29,990 nt of DNA from Spirochaetaceae bacterium (GTDB lineage Bacteria; Spirochaetota; Spirochaetia; Treponematales; Breznakiellaceae): contig JAISZQ010000317.1 of the NCBI GenBank assembly GCA_031269165.1, forward strand, positions 1 through 29,990, written 5' to 3'. The position numbers were made by a program, and so were the translations under genes. Each line of letters starts with the position of its first letter. The first letter of the stretch is position 1. Below the pieces are notes generated by a model. That model saw nothing but the letters and a program-made list of their open reading frames with translations. It was not told where the DNA came from and ran no database searches. Shown piece after piece: positions 15,570-23,861 of this stretch.

Positions 15570-17636
15570 ATGGAAAGAATACTCAAGGGCGACAAGATTT
15601 TGCTGGGGACGTGCTATTATCCGGAACACTGGGAGCGCGGACTGTGGCGGGACGACCTTCGGAGGATGCAAGAACACGGTATCGCCGCCGTGCGGGTTGC
15701 CGAATTTGCCTGGAATAAGGTTGAGCCCGCCGAGGGACAGTACACGTTCGATTTTTTTGATGATTTTCTTGGGGTGGCCAAAGAAGCGGATATGGCCGTC
15801 ATTTTCTGCACCCCCACGGCGACGCCGCCGGCCTGGCTCACCCACCGCTACCCGGAAGTCCTCAACGCAGACATCAACGGCCTTCCGATACACCACGGGC
15901 AACGGCGGCATTATACCTACAATTCCCCGGCGTACCGGCGTTTTGTCGCGATTATCACGGAAAAAATCGCGGAACACTACGGCCGGCACCCAAACATCAT
16001 CGGCTGGCAGATCGACAACGAGGTGAATTGTGAGATAAACGAATTTTATTCCGCGAGCGATACGGTCGCGTTCCGGGAATTTCTTAAAAAGAAATATCAA
16101 ACGCTGGACAACCTGAACGCCGCGTGGGGGACTGTGTTCTGGAACCAGACCTACACCGCGTGGGACGAGGTGTTTGTCCCCCGGAAGACCGCCGGTAATG
16201 CCCCCAATCCCCATCTGGTGCTGGACTATTACCGCTTCGTATCGGAAAGCGCGCGGGGATTTGTCAAACTTCAAAGCGATATTCTGCGGAGGCACATCAA
16301 AAGCGGGGACTTCATCACCACCAACGGCCTATTCGCCAACCTCGACAGCCACCGCATGACTGCCGAGACCCTCGACTTTATCACGTTTGACTCATACCCG
16401 GACTTTGCCTACTGCCTCAACGCCGACCCGGTACATGCCGACGACCTGAACGACCGGAAATGGAGCCGCCACTTGTCCGAGACGCGCTCGATCTCACAGG
16501 TTTTCGGCATCATGGAACAGCAGTCCGGTTCTCCGGGCTGGAACACCCGCATGGAGGCCCCCCAGCCGAGGCCGGGGCAGATGACCCTCTGGACGATGCA
16601 GAGCATCGCCCACGGCGCCGACTACGTGAGTTTCTTCCGCTGGCGCACCTGTGTGATGGGGACGGAAATCTACTGGCACGGCATCCTCGACTATTCAAAC
16701 CGGGACAACCGCCGTCTTGCGGAACTTGCCGCGATTCATCAGAAGACGCAAGCGCTGACCTCGCTCGCGGGAAGCGTTTATGAGGCCGCGTTTGGGGTGT
16801 TGAAAGACTACGACAATGTCTGGGACGCGCGGCTTGACGTGTGGCATCGGCGGCTGGACGAGGCGAGCGAGGCGGGGATTTTCCAAGCGGCGCAACTGAC
16901 CCATACGCCGTTTGACTATGTGTATATTGATGACGGGACTGCCCCGGAGATTTTAGCGAAGTATCCGGTGCTGTTTTACCCCCATGCGGTTATCATGACC
17001 GAGAAACGCGCCGCATTGCTGGAGAACTATGTGGAAGCGGGAGGCATTTTAGTGCTAGGCTGCCGTGCCGCGTACAAGGACATCACCGGAAAATGCCCTA
17101 TGGTGAAACTGCCGGGGCTGTTGCGACATCTTTCCGGCGTTGACGTGACGGAATACACGTTCACCGCCGCCGACGAGGGGATGATCACCGTCGATTGGGA
17201 CGGGACGGAACTCGAAGCCCCGGTGTTCAACGACATTCTGGAACCTCTGGGCAACGCCCATGTTCTGGGCCGGTATACAAAAAGTTACTACGCCTCTTCT
17301 CCGGCGCTCATCATGCATGAATACGGCAAAGGCAGGGTGTACTATTTTGGCGCGACTTTCTCCCGGCAGGGTGCCCGCGTGTTTCTCGAAAAACTGGGGG
17401 TCGCCAATCCTTATGAGCACCTCTTTGAACTGCCTGAATCCTGCGAGCTTGCCGTCAGAAAGAACGGGGAAGAGCGTTTTTTCTTTTTGCTGAATTATAC
17501 AAAGGAGGCGGCGCGCGTCACCTTGAAGCGGGAGATGACCGACCTCTTTTCCGCACAAAGCGTTTCGGGGGACAGAGAACTTCCCGCGTATGGAACGGGA
17601 GTGTACAAAACGCGCTTCGCGCGAATGGATAATTGA
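15570..17636 (+). CDS. GH42 beta-galactosidase
   Basis: A 688-residue glycoside hydrolase of family 42. GTCYYPEHW opens the TIM barrel, and RVAEFAWNKVEPAEGQYTF is the typical second strand. Glu151 (GWQIDNEVN) is the expected acid/base and Glu316 (FGIMEQQSG) the nucleophile. The trimerisation domain (about 390-600) and a short C-terminal beta domain follow. There is no signal peptide, so it acts in the cytoplasm on imported galactosides; some GH42 members prefer arabinosides. ATG 15570 is chosen over the longer frame for its AAGGGAA Shine-Dalgarno. It diverges from the sugar-binding protein gene and probably processes sugars taken up by that transporter. The last codons (RFARMDN) and stop lie in a 104-bp tandem repeat, so its natural end has been replaced. 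Confidence 0.94.
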   Translation: MERILKGDKILLGTCYYPEHWERGLWRDDLRRMQEHGIAAVRVAEFAWNKVEPAEGQYTFDFFDDFLGVAKEADMAVIFCTPTATPPAWLTHRYPEVLNADINGLPIHHGQRRHYTYNSPAYRRFVAIITEKIAEHYGRHPNIIGWQIDNEVNCEINEFYSASDTVAFREFLKKKYQTLDNLNAAWGTVFWNQTYTAWDEVFVPRKTAGNAPNPHLVLDYYRFVSESARGFVKLQSDILRRHIKSGDFITTNGLFANLDSHRMTAETLDFITFDSYPDFAYCLNADPVHADDLNDRKWSRHLSETRSISQVFGIMEQQSGSPGWNTRMEAPQPRPGQMTLWTMQSIAHGADYVSFFRWRTCVMGTEIYWHGILDYSNRDNRRLAELAAIHQKTQALTSLAGSVYEAAFGVLKDYDNVWDARLDVWHRRLDEASEAGIFQAAQLTHTPFDYVYIDDGTAPEILAKYPVLFYPHAVIMTEKRAALLENYVEAGGILVLGCRAAYKDITGKCPMVKLPGLLRHLSGVDVTEYTFTAADEGMITVDWDGTELEAPVFNDILEPLGNAHVLGRYTKSYYASSPALIMHEYGKGRVYYFGATFSRQGARVFLEKLGVANPYEHLFELPESCELAVRKNGEERFFFLLNYTKEAARVTLKREMTDLFSAQSVSGDRELPAYGTGVYKTRFARMDN

Positions 17637-17818
17637 AAATGGAAAATGGAGAATGAAGATAAGCAATAAGATGGGCGAAGCGGGGCCGTCATTGCGAGAA
17701 GCGGAGCGACGAAGCGCGCTTCGCGCGAATGGATAATTGAAAATGGAAAATGGAGAATGAAGATAAGCAATAAGATGGGCGAAGCGGGGCCGTCATTGCG
17801 AGAAGCGGAGCGACGAAG
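17611..17818 (+). repeat. 104-bp tandem duplication, families D and C
   Basis: Two apparently identical units start at 17611 and 17715 (cgcgcttcgcgcgaatggat through the C-type cattgcgagaagcggagcg). A diverged third partial copy is at 17901-17960. The first unit lies inside the GH42 3' end and provides its TGA. Confidence 0.85.
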
Positions 17819-17872
17819 CAATCCAGACGAGGTATATCCCCTCTGGATTGCCGCGCTACGCTCGCAATGACG
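17791..17872. repeat. Family C inverted repeat (cattgcgag ... ctcgcaatg)
   Basis: cgtcattgcgag at 17791 is mirrored by ctcgcaatgacg ending at 17872. Inside, gcaatccag is mirrored by ctggattgc. The structure resembles dispersed palindromes found in many bacterial genomes. Other copies or halves are at 8145-8189, 20877-20955 and 24045-24090. 17873-18042 continues with C and D fragments and ends in ttttccattctccattcccc. Confidence 0.75.
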
Positions 17873-18042
17873 GGTAGCCTGCCCGCAATGACGGACGGGG
17901 ATCGTCATTGCGAGAAGCGGAGCGACGAAGCGCGCTTCACGCGAATGGATAATTGAAAAGGGAGCATAGTGAGACTTGGAGGTTATGCGTTTTAGTACGG
18001 TAATTTTCCATTCTCCATTCCCCGCAGGGGCAACACCCCGCC

Positions 18043-20667
18043 CTATTCACTCGTAACGGGGGCCCGTAACTTTTGGTAAAACTTCGGTTTCATCACGAGC
18101 AGCAAGACCGGCATCAGGAGGAGGCCGACGAGGGCGCTGTTGATCAGCGAGAGGCTGACGAGAGCGCCGAATTGGGCGAGCATCACGAAGCGGGAAAATA
18201 AGAGGACGGCGAAACCCGCGCCGGTTGAAACCGCGTCGGTGATGATCGCGGTACCGGACGTGCGGTAGGAGGCTTCCAGAAAGGTTTGGGGACTCTCCCG
18301 CAAGGCGCGTTTCATCGCTTCGAGGAAGTGGATGGTGTAATCGATGCCGATGCCCATCGTGAGGCTGAATATCATCGCGGTGCCGATGTTGAGTTTGATT
18401 CCCGTGACGCCCATCACGGCAAAGTTAATGACGATGATGATCAAAAGCGGGAGAACGCCGAGGAAACCCATGGCGATTGACCTGTTCACCCAAGCGACGA
18501 TGATGAAAAGCCCGATAAACGCGATTGCCATCGAGGTCCAGACGGATTGGACGACAGAATGGTTGGTGGAGATTTCCACGAGGGCGACACCGCCGACGGT
18601 AACGGTGATGTAGGGGGGGAAATGCTCGTTGACGTAGGCGTTGATCGCGGAGACGACCGCGTTGGTGTCCCGCTCGCCCACGGTTGACAACTGGACGACA
18701 CTGCGGATCGCCGTCGGTTCGAATGGGTCGTTCGTGTAGGACGATGCCGCATCGGCGAGAAAAAAGAGGTAGTTTGCGATGAGGCCGCCCAGTTCGTCCT
18801 TGTCGGTTTTTCCGTAGCGTTCGGGCGAAGACGGGATCTCGTAGTAGGACAGGTCGTTGTTTCCGGCGTAGAGCACTTGGTTCATCCGCTTGATGAAGCC
18901 GGTATAGCTCATCACCTTGCCGGTGCCCGGCACGTTTTCCACGAGATAGGTGTTGAGATTATCCAGCGCCGAAAGCGTGTCGGGATGGAGCATAAGTTCA
19001 GGGGTGTCCGTTTCCAGCATCACGCTCACCACCTTTGAGCCGCCGAATTCCCGGCGGATGAACTCGTCCGATTTGACGATGATCGTGTCGCGGCGAAAGT
19101 ATTCGATGAAGATGTTATCGACAATCAGTTTGAACGACCCGGCAACCGACACGATGATGAGCACTCCGCTCACCGCGAACACGACCCGCTTTCTTCGGGT
19201 AACAATCGCCGTGAAGACTCTTGCCAGTACGTCCCGCCTTGAACCGGTTTTTTCAGGCTTCCCGCAGTCCGCGTTGCCCGCAATCCCCGTGAACTTTATC
19301 GTCGGTTTTGCGAGGATGAGCACAGCGGGCAGGAACGTTACCGAGGTGAGATACGCGACAAAGACGCCGAACGCCGCGAAGATGCCAAATTCCCGTATCG
19401 GCAGCACCCTCGTGTAACAGAACGCAAGGAAACTCACCAGCGTGGTCAACATCGCCAGCAGAACCGGCGTCCAAACGGTTTTCAGAACCTCCAGCACAAA
19501 CGCCTTGTGCGGCCCCCCCGAAGGGGTTTTCCTCGGTCGCGTCGCTTGGTGAAAGCGCATCGGCACCCCCTCCGGGGGAGTGAACGCGCTCTTTCCCCCG
19601 AAGGCCCCGAAGGGGCTTTCCTTGGGCGTATCGTGTTGGGAGTGGGCCTCGGTGTCCCCCTCCGGGGGCAAGGAAGCGTTCTCTCTCCCCGTAGGGGGAG
19701 CCGATGCCCTATCCCCTACGCCGCCCCCAAGGAAAGCCCCCATGGGGCCGTCAAGATAGTGGATGATGATGTGCAATCCGTAGGAGTTGCCGACGGCGAC
19801 CAGCACGACCGGGATCACGGTGCTGATCACCGACAGTTTCACGTTGAAAAGCGGCATCGCGCCCATCGTGCAGATAATCGAAACAAAGACGGGAAGCAGC
19901 GCGTACAGCACCGCCGTTACCGACTTGAGCGGCAGATACATGATGACCAGCACGACGGCAATAACCAGCGGCAACAGAAAGAGCAAATCCGCCTTCATCG
20001 ACTCGTTGATTGACGCGCTGATCACCGGAAGGCCGGAGACATACACATTGGCTACACCGCGAAACGTCTCCTCGGCCATATCGCGGATGAGCAGATAACT
20101 GTCGGTTTCGGCCTTCCTTCGCCCGGCATTTCCGGCGGCGTCTCCGGCGACATCCTCATACTCACTCAGCGTGATCAAGACCTGCGTCGCGGCAAGGCTC
20201 TTGGAAACCAGCGTCTTGTCGTAAAAGTCCCACGACAGCACCTTTTCCTTGAGGGCCGCCCCATCACCGATGTCTCCGTCCGGGACAAGCGGCTCGACGA
20301 TAACCGCGTCATCCTCGCCATAGATGTAATCGGACGTAACCAGCGACTGGACGCGCTCGACGACCTCGATCATCTCGACCCGCGCCGTGTAATCGATGAG
20401 CAGGTTCAAAAAATCCGCGTCAAAGATCGTCCCGTCCGTCCGCTCAAGCCCAACCAGAATATAGTTTGTGTTCGCAAACGTGTCGTCAATCCGCTCGGAT
20501 ATCTGCAACGCCGGATCGCCCGCCGGAACAAACCGGTAATTGTCATTGTCCAACTCCGCCTTTGGTATCCATGCCGCAAAAAAAAGCGTCACCGCCAGTG
20601 TCGCCACAACGACCGCCTTAGGATGTTCGCCGATAACCCCCGCAACCGCGTTACTCAATCCGCCCAT
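18043..20667 (-). CDS. MMPL/RND-family exporter with large loop insertion
   Basis: An 874-residue inner-membrane protein with two RND halves. TM1 is at about 18-35, followed by a long periplasmic domain and a five-helix bundle from about 227 (LLFLLPLVIAVVLVIMYLP). GNSYGLHIIIHYLD (293-306) is the conserved motif of this family. The second half has its own periplasmic domain and helices near the C-terminus, including GIGIDYTIHFLEAMKRAL. Such proteins export lipids or other hydrophobic cargo using the proton gradient; cargo cannot be told here. Residues about 308-386 are a low-complexity Pro/Gly/Glu insertion just after the motif, in what is normally a short cytoplasmic loop. It is monocistronic, with a TTGACA promoter and a near-leaderless start. 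Confidence 0.88.
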   Translation of the reverse strand: MGGLSNAVAGVIGEHPKAVVVATLAVTLFFAAWIPKAELDNDNYRFVPAGDPALQISERIDDTFANTNYILVGLERTDGTIFDADFLNLLIDYTARVEMIEVVERVQSLVTSDYIYGEDDAVIVEPLVPDGDIGDGAALKEKVLSWDFYDKTLVSKSLAATQVLITLSEYEDVAGDAAGNAGRRKAETDSYLLIRDMAEETFRGVANVYVSGLPVISASINESMKADLLFLLPLVIAVVLVIMYLPLKSVTAVLYALLPVFVSIICTMGAMPLFNVKLSVISTVIPVVLVAVGNSYGLHIIIHYLDGPMGAFLGGGVGDRASAPPTGRENASLPPEGDTEAHSQHDTPKESPFGAFGGKSAFTPPEGVPMRFHQATRPRKTPSGGPHKAFVLEVLKTVWTPVLLAMLTTLVSFLAFCYTRVLPIREFGIFAAFGVFVAYLTSVTFLPAVLILAKPTIKFTGIAGNADCGKPEKTGSRRDVLARVFTAIVTRRKRVVFAVSGVLIIVSVAGSFKLIVDNIFIEYFRRDTIIVKSDEFIRREFGGSKVVSVMLETDTPELMLHPDTLSALDNLNTYLVENVPGTGKVMSYTGFIKRMNQVLYAGNNDLSYYEIPSSPERYGKTDKDELGGLIANYLFFLADAASSYTNDPFEPTAIRSVVQLSTVGERDTNAVVSAINAYVNEHFPPYITVTVGGVALVEISTNHSVVQSVWTSMAIAFIGLFIIVAWVNRSIAMGFLGVLPLLIIIVINFAVMGVTGIKLNIGTAMIFSLTMGIGIDYTIHFLEAMKRALRESPQTFLEASYRTSGTAIITDAVSTGAGFAVLLFSRFVMLAQFGALVSLSLINSALVGLLLMPVLLLVMKPKFYQKLRAPVTSE
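19510..19746 (-). repeat. In-frame palindromic repeat insertion inside the MMPL gene
   Basis: About 237 bp made of short hairpins (ccccctccggggg, cccccgaaggccccgaagggg). One long inverted pair, ggggctttccttggg near 19611 and cccaaggaaagcccc near 19735, encloses most of it. It adds about 79 residues rich in PPEG / PPTG. The ggggcttTccttggg segment matches ggggcttCccttggg in the clpB insertion, so the two inserts are related. Confidence 0.7.
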
Positions 20668-20675
20668 ACACCCTT

Positions 20676-20704
20676 ATCATGCTCTCCGGCAGTAACCTTG
20701 TCAA
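20676..20704 (-). promoter_or_regulatory. MMPL promoter, near-leaderless
   Basis: On the minus strand TTGACA (20704-20699), 17 nt and CATGAT (20681-20676), then 8 nt to the ATG at 20667. The expected leader is 1-2 nt, too short for a Shine-Dalgarno. Confidence 0.6.
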
Positions 20705-20722
20705 GCCTTTGCATCGGGCTAT

Positions 20723-21026
20723 GCGGTGCGCGTCAGGCTAAGATAGCCATACCAAAGAGCACGCCCCTCGACTGGATTGCTTCGTCGCTTCGCTCCTCGC
20801 AATGACGGGCGGTAACGCTCGCAATGACGAGGGGGAGCGAAGACGGCCGTCATTGCGGGGCGCAGTGACGGGACATCGTCATTGCGAGGAGGCTTGCCGA
20901 CGAAGCAATCCAGACGGGAAGGTCCCTGGATTGCCGCGCTTCGCTCGCAATGACGGGGAGACAGGGGATGCGCAACGTCCATAGGCGGTGCGCGTCAGAC
21001 TGAGATAGCCATGCCAAAGAGCACGC
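20723..21026. repeat. 42-bp direct repeats flanking family C palindromes
   Basis: gcggtgcgcgtcag followed by atagccat and ccaaagagcacgc occurs at 20723-20764 and 20985-21026 with 3 mismatches. Between them are several C fragments, including a full inverted pair at 20877-20955. This fills the gap between the MMPL gene and the esterase; no gene is supported. Confidence 0.75.
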
Positions 21027-21042
21027 TTCATTATCCAGTCCT

Positions 21043-22002
21043 TTACAGACCCTTCATAAACGCAAAGAGCATATCGTCGCTGTCGGGAAGGTATTCGTGG
21101 CCGAAATCGTGATAGAAGAATACCCTCTTGTTCGCGGTGATCTTGTTGTAGGCGGCAAACTGCGACGAGGGCGGACAAACGGTGTCCATGAGGCCGGTGA
21201 GCATGACAAAATCAGCCTTGATGCGCGGCGCGAGAAACTGCACGTCGATGTAGCCCAAGCGGGTAAACGATTCGTCGGCGCGCTCGTGGCGGGGGTCAAA
21301 CCGCTTGAAGTATATCTGCAACTCCGTGTAGGCATCCTTTGCGAGATCCAACTCCCACACACGCTTGTAGTCGGACAGGAAGGGGTAGCGCACGAACGCC
21401 CGCTTGATCCGAGGTTCCAGTGCCGCGCACGCGATGGTGAGGCCGCCTCCCTGGGAGCCCCCAGTCGCGCCGAGACGGTTCTCGTCGATCTCGTCAAAAG
21501 CCGCGACCACCCGGACAACCTGGGCCGTGTCCAGAAAGATATGGCGCATGAGCAAGTTGTCCGGCTCGTCGTCAAGGCCGCGAATGATCTGTCCTTGCAA
21601 CGTGTTGCCCCGGACGGCGTTACCCGTATCCTCGCTTGAGCCGCCCTGCCCGCGAACATCAATCGCCGCTACCGCGATCCCCTCGGCGGCAAAGGGCAGA
21701 AACTGCGACCAATCGCCCGCCGAGCCGCTGTACCCGTGAAAAGAGACCACCGCCGGGATGGTGCCCGCAATTTTTTTCGGACGCACATACTTCGCGTGGA
21801 TGCGCGCGCCCCGCACTCCGGTGAAAGAGAGATCAAAGCAGTCGGCAAACGAGCAGGTAAAAGCGGCCGGTTTCAGTGCAACCTCCGGCCTCACCGCATC
21901 CAGTTCCTCAAGCGCGCGTTCCCAATAGGCGTCGTGGTCTTTCGGGCGCGGATTCAAACCCTGCCACCGGAATAATTCCTCCGGCCTTAAATCAACAAGC
22001 AT
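21043..22002 (-). CDS. CE7 acetyl xylan esterase / cephalosporin-C deacetylase
   Basis: A 319-residue alpha/beta hydrolase of carbohydrate esterase family 7. Family marks: RGQGG (117-121), nucleophile Ser183 in GGSQGGG, Asp273 in LTGLMDTVCPPSS and His302 in GHEYLP. Length matches the about 320 aa typical of these hexameric enzymes. It removes acetyl groups from short xylo-oligosaccharides or other acetylated sugars. There is no signal peptide, so substrates are taken up first, in keeping with the nearby transporter and glycosidases. The ATG has a GGAAG-type Shine-Dalgarno, present twice because aaggaagaat is duplicated. A weak promoter (TTAACG, 16 nt, TATTAT) lies upstream. Confidence 0.92.
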   Translation of the reverse strand: MLVDLRPEELFRWQGLNPRPKDHDAYWERALEELDAVRPEVALKPAAFTCSFADCFDLSFTGVRGARIHAKYVRPKKIAGTIPAVVSFHGYSGSAGDWSQFLPFAAEGIAVAAIDVRGQGGSSEDTGNAVRGNTLQGQIIRGLDDEPDNLLMRHIFLDTAQVVRVVAAFDEIDENRLGATGGSQGGGLTIACAALEPRIKRAFVRYPFLSDYKRVWELDLAKDAYTELQIYFKRFDPRHERADESFTRLGYIDVQFLAPRIKADFVMLTGLMDTVCPPSSQFAAYNKITANKRVFFYHDFGHEYLPDSDDMLFAFMKGL

Positions 22003-22049
22003 AATTCTTCCTTATTCTTCCTTATAATAGAACGTAGCCCTTTTACGTT

Positions 22050-22076
22050 AATCCCCGAAGCAAATTTCCGGGGATT
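22050..22076. terminator. Hairpin between GNAT and esterase genes
   Basis: AATCCCCG (22050-22057) pairs with CGGGGATT (22069-22076). T-tracts are poor on both sides, so strength is doubtful. It lies between the GNAT stop and the esterase promoter and could separate the two units. Confidence 0.4.
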
Positions 22077-22144
22077 CTTTATCTCGTGTCTGTCCACAAA
22101 GCCGATGCGCAAACTATGTTGAGGATTTTGCGGCCAGACACCAT

Positions 22145-22573
22145 CTATCTTTCCGTTGTTTCTTTATCCCTATAATGTAAGTCTTTCCTCGTTTTATATC
22201 CATTGTTTTCCCAAAATTTATTTCCCTGTTTATTTTCTTTGAATGCTACTAAAAATATTTTTCTTATTCCCTCTTTTTTGAACCCTCTTTCCGTTTTCTC
22301 CAACAATTTCTTTCCTATTCCCTTCTTTCTATATTCCGGCTTTACCGCCAAATGATAAATATGTCCCCTCCTTCCATCATTCCCGCCCATTATTGTTCCC
22401 ATTATTTCGTCATTTATTTCCGCAACAAAACACGTGTTTTGATTTTTTTCCAAAAACATTTTTATAGATTTTCTTGAATCATCTTTTCCCCATAATCCTA
22501 TTCCTTCGGTATTTTCCCACAAATGTATTATTTCCTTAAAATCTTCGATTTTCATCGGCCTTATTTTATACAT
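22145..22573 (-). CDS. GNAT-family N-acetyltransferase, AT-rich
   Basis: A 142-residue Gcn5-related acetyltransferase. IRPMKIEDFKEIIHLWE is the first strand and helix. HLAVKPEYRKKGIGKKLLE contains the acetyl-CoA motif (RKKGIG), and NKFWENNGYKTRKDLHY is the C-terminal strand region. This resembles YpeA/RimI-like stand-alone acetyltransferases; the substrate is unknown. Base composition is strikingly different: about a third G+C by eye against about 60% around it, with Lys/Ile/Asn codons ending in A/T. That suggests recent horizontal acquisition. The ATG overlaps the last codons of the GH43 gene by 8 nt, so it is read from the same message, with GGAGAAATGGA nearby as a possible ribosome site. 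Confidence 0.85.
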   Translation of the reverse strand: MYKIRPMKIEDFKEIIHLWENTEGIGLWGKDDSRKSIKMFLEKNQNTCFVAEINDEIMGTIMGGNDGRRGHIYHLAVKPEYRKKGIGKKLLEKTERGFKKEGIRKIFLVAFKENKQGNKFWENNGYKTRKDLHYRDKETTER

Positions 22574-23513
22574 TCCATTTCTCCTTGTTGATGATAACCG
22601 AGCCTGTTTCCAAAGATTTTATGACCCGAAGCGTTCCGCCTTCCTCGGCGACTTCCACGAAAAGCGGCCTCTCGTGCGGCGTTTTGTTCGGCGTGTGAAT
22701 TGCGAGGTAAAGCCGCCCGGTCAGTGCCCGAAAGACCATCCCATGACCGCCGTCCGCCGCATAAAGCGGTTCCGCGCTCTGCCGCCACGGGCCGCGCAAC
22801 ATCCCGCTTGCCGAACGCGCCGCGCCGATCCGGTACATGCCGTCCTCCCCGAAAGAAGACCAGAGAAGCAGAAGGCCGCCGTCTTGCGTCTTCCACAGAA
22901 ACGGCCCGTCGGTAACATACCTTTCAGGCGGAATAACCTTGTCAGGACGGCTCTTCAACGGGGCCGCCCACCGCGCCTCGCTCGCGTGAAAGAGCAGTTC
23001 CGGCTTCCCCGCCTGAGCCTTCAAGTCCGGCGTGAGCGGCATCGCGCAGATAGTGCCGTCGACCGTCTGCACCCATTCGTGACAGAACACTAGATACGGC
23101 GCCCCGTTCTCCACAAACAACGTGCCGTCAAGACATTCCCATTCAGGCGGCGTTACCGGCCCCGCGCTGTACGGCTCGTACGGCCCGAGGACCGCCGACC
23201 CCGCAACCGCCGCGCTTTTCAGCACCGCCGTCCCCCGCCGTCCCGCCTTGGGCTTAAACGTGGCAAACATATAGCAGGCTCCCCGGTACTTGTGCACCTC
23301 AGGCGCCCAAAAATTCTTCTCCGACCAAAACCCCTCAGGCGGCCGAAACGCCGGAAACGGTCCCTCAAAATCGGCGAGATTCCCGCTCCGATACAGGTCA
23401 AACCCGACCCCGCCCGTCCAAATGTCCTTGTCCGTTGACCCAAAGAGGTAGTAACACCCGTCTTCGACAAAAACAAACGGGTCGCGTATCTGAATGTCGC
23501 TTGCTTGTAACAA
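22566..23513 (-). CDS. GH43-family glycosidase (arabinosidase/xylosidase type)
   Basis: A 315-residue five-bladed beta-propeller glycosidase. IRDPFVFVEDGCYYLFGS near the start holds the base Asp11, FWAPEVHKYRGACYMFAT is the next blade, and WECLDGTLFVENGAPYLVF carries the pKa-modulating Asp. The general-acid position reads YVTDGPFLWK, with Asp where many family members have Glu (EGP). I recall DGPF in some bacterial GH43 subfamilies, so activity is not excluded. There is no signal peptide. The start is TTG at 23513: an in-frame TAG (23522-23520) excludes earlier starts, and the RDPF motif forces a start this close. It probably trims arabinose or xylose side chains together with the GH42 and CE7 enzymes. 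Confidence 0.88.
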   Translation of the reverse strand: MLQASDIQIRDPFVFVEDGCYYLFGSTDKDIWTGGVGFDLYRSGNLADFEGPFPAFRPPEGFWSEKNFWAPEVHKYRGACYMFATFKPKAGRRGTAVLKSAAVAGSAVLGPYEPYSAGPVTPPEWECLDGTLFVENGAPYLVFCHEWVQTVDGTICAMPLTPDLKAQAGKPELLFHASEARWAAPLKSRPDKVIPPERYVTDGPFLWKTQDGGLLLLWSSFGEDGMYRIGAARSASGMLRGPWRQSAEPLYAADGGHGMVFRALTGRLYLAIHTPNKTPHERPLFVEVAEEGGTLRVIKSLETGSVIINKEKWNV

Positions 23514-23521
23514 TTTATGCT

Positions 23522-23550
23522 ATTATAGGCGCGTGTTTTTCCCCTGTCAA
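23522..23550 (-). promoter_or_regulatory. GH43 promoter, perfect consensus
   Basis: On the minus strand TTGACA (23550-23545), 17 nt and TATAAT (23527-23522), then 8 nt to the TTG start. Both boxes are perfect. The -35 lies in cccctgtcaaca (23541-23552), identical to the end of family A elements. The leader would be about 2 nt. Confidence 0.75.
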
Positions 23551-23610
23551 CACGTCGTCAATACGTACGGATATGCACAGAGGACCTCACGAACATTTTC
23601 CATTTGCTTA

Positions 23611-23861
23611 AAGCCTGTTCAAAACCCCACGGGACGCAAGTCTCCGCTGTGATTCGGGGGCGTTACGGGGGTCTGGCCTACAACCCTCAACATCCTGTTT
23701 CGGGTTTCCGGCCGGGGCGTGGCACACCTACGGTGTGCTTCGGTAATGCGTCCATCCATGGACGCTTGGGGTACGCCCACAAAACCATGCACCGCATGGT
23801 TTTGTCCCCGTAGAGGGGGATAGCGGAGGACCGCAGGGCCGGAGCGAAGGGGGAGACTTCC
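23611..23861 (+). repeat. Family B element, long copy
   Basis: It starts with aagcctgttcaaaac and contains gctgtgattcgggggcgtta. Small palindromes follow (cacacc/ggtgtg, cgtccat/atggacg, aaaccatgc/gcatggttt), and it ends with gggggagacttcccc directly against a family A copy. Confidence 0.8.

Noticed and set aside
17495..17908. Possible small gene antisense to the GH42 3' end
   Set aside because: The peptide repeats itself because of the 104-bp tandem duplication and contains the CERSAAIQ-type reading typical of family C repeats.
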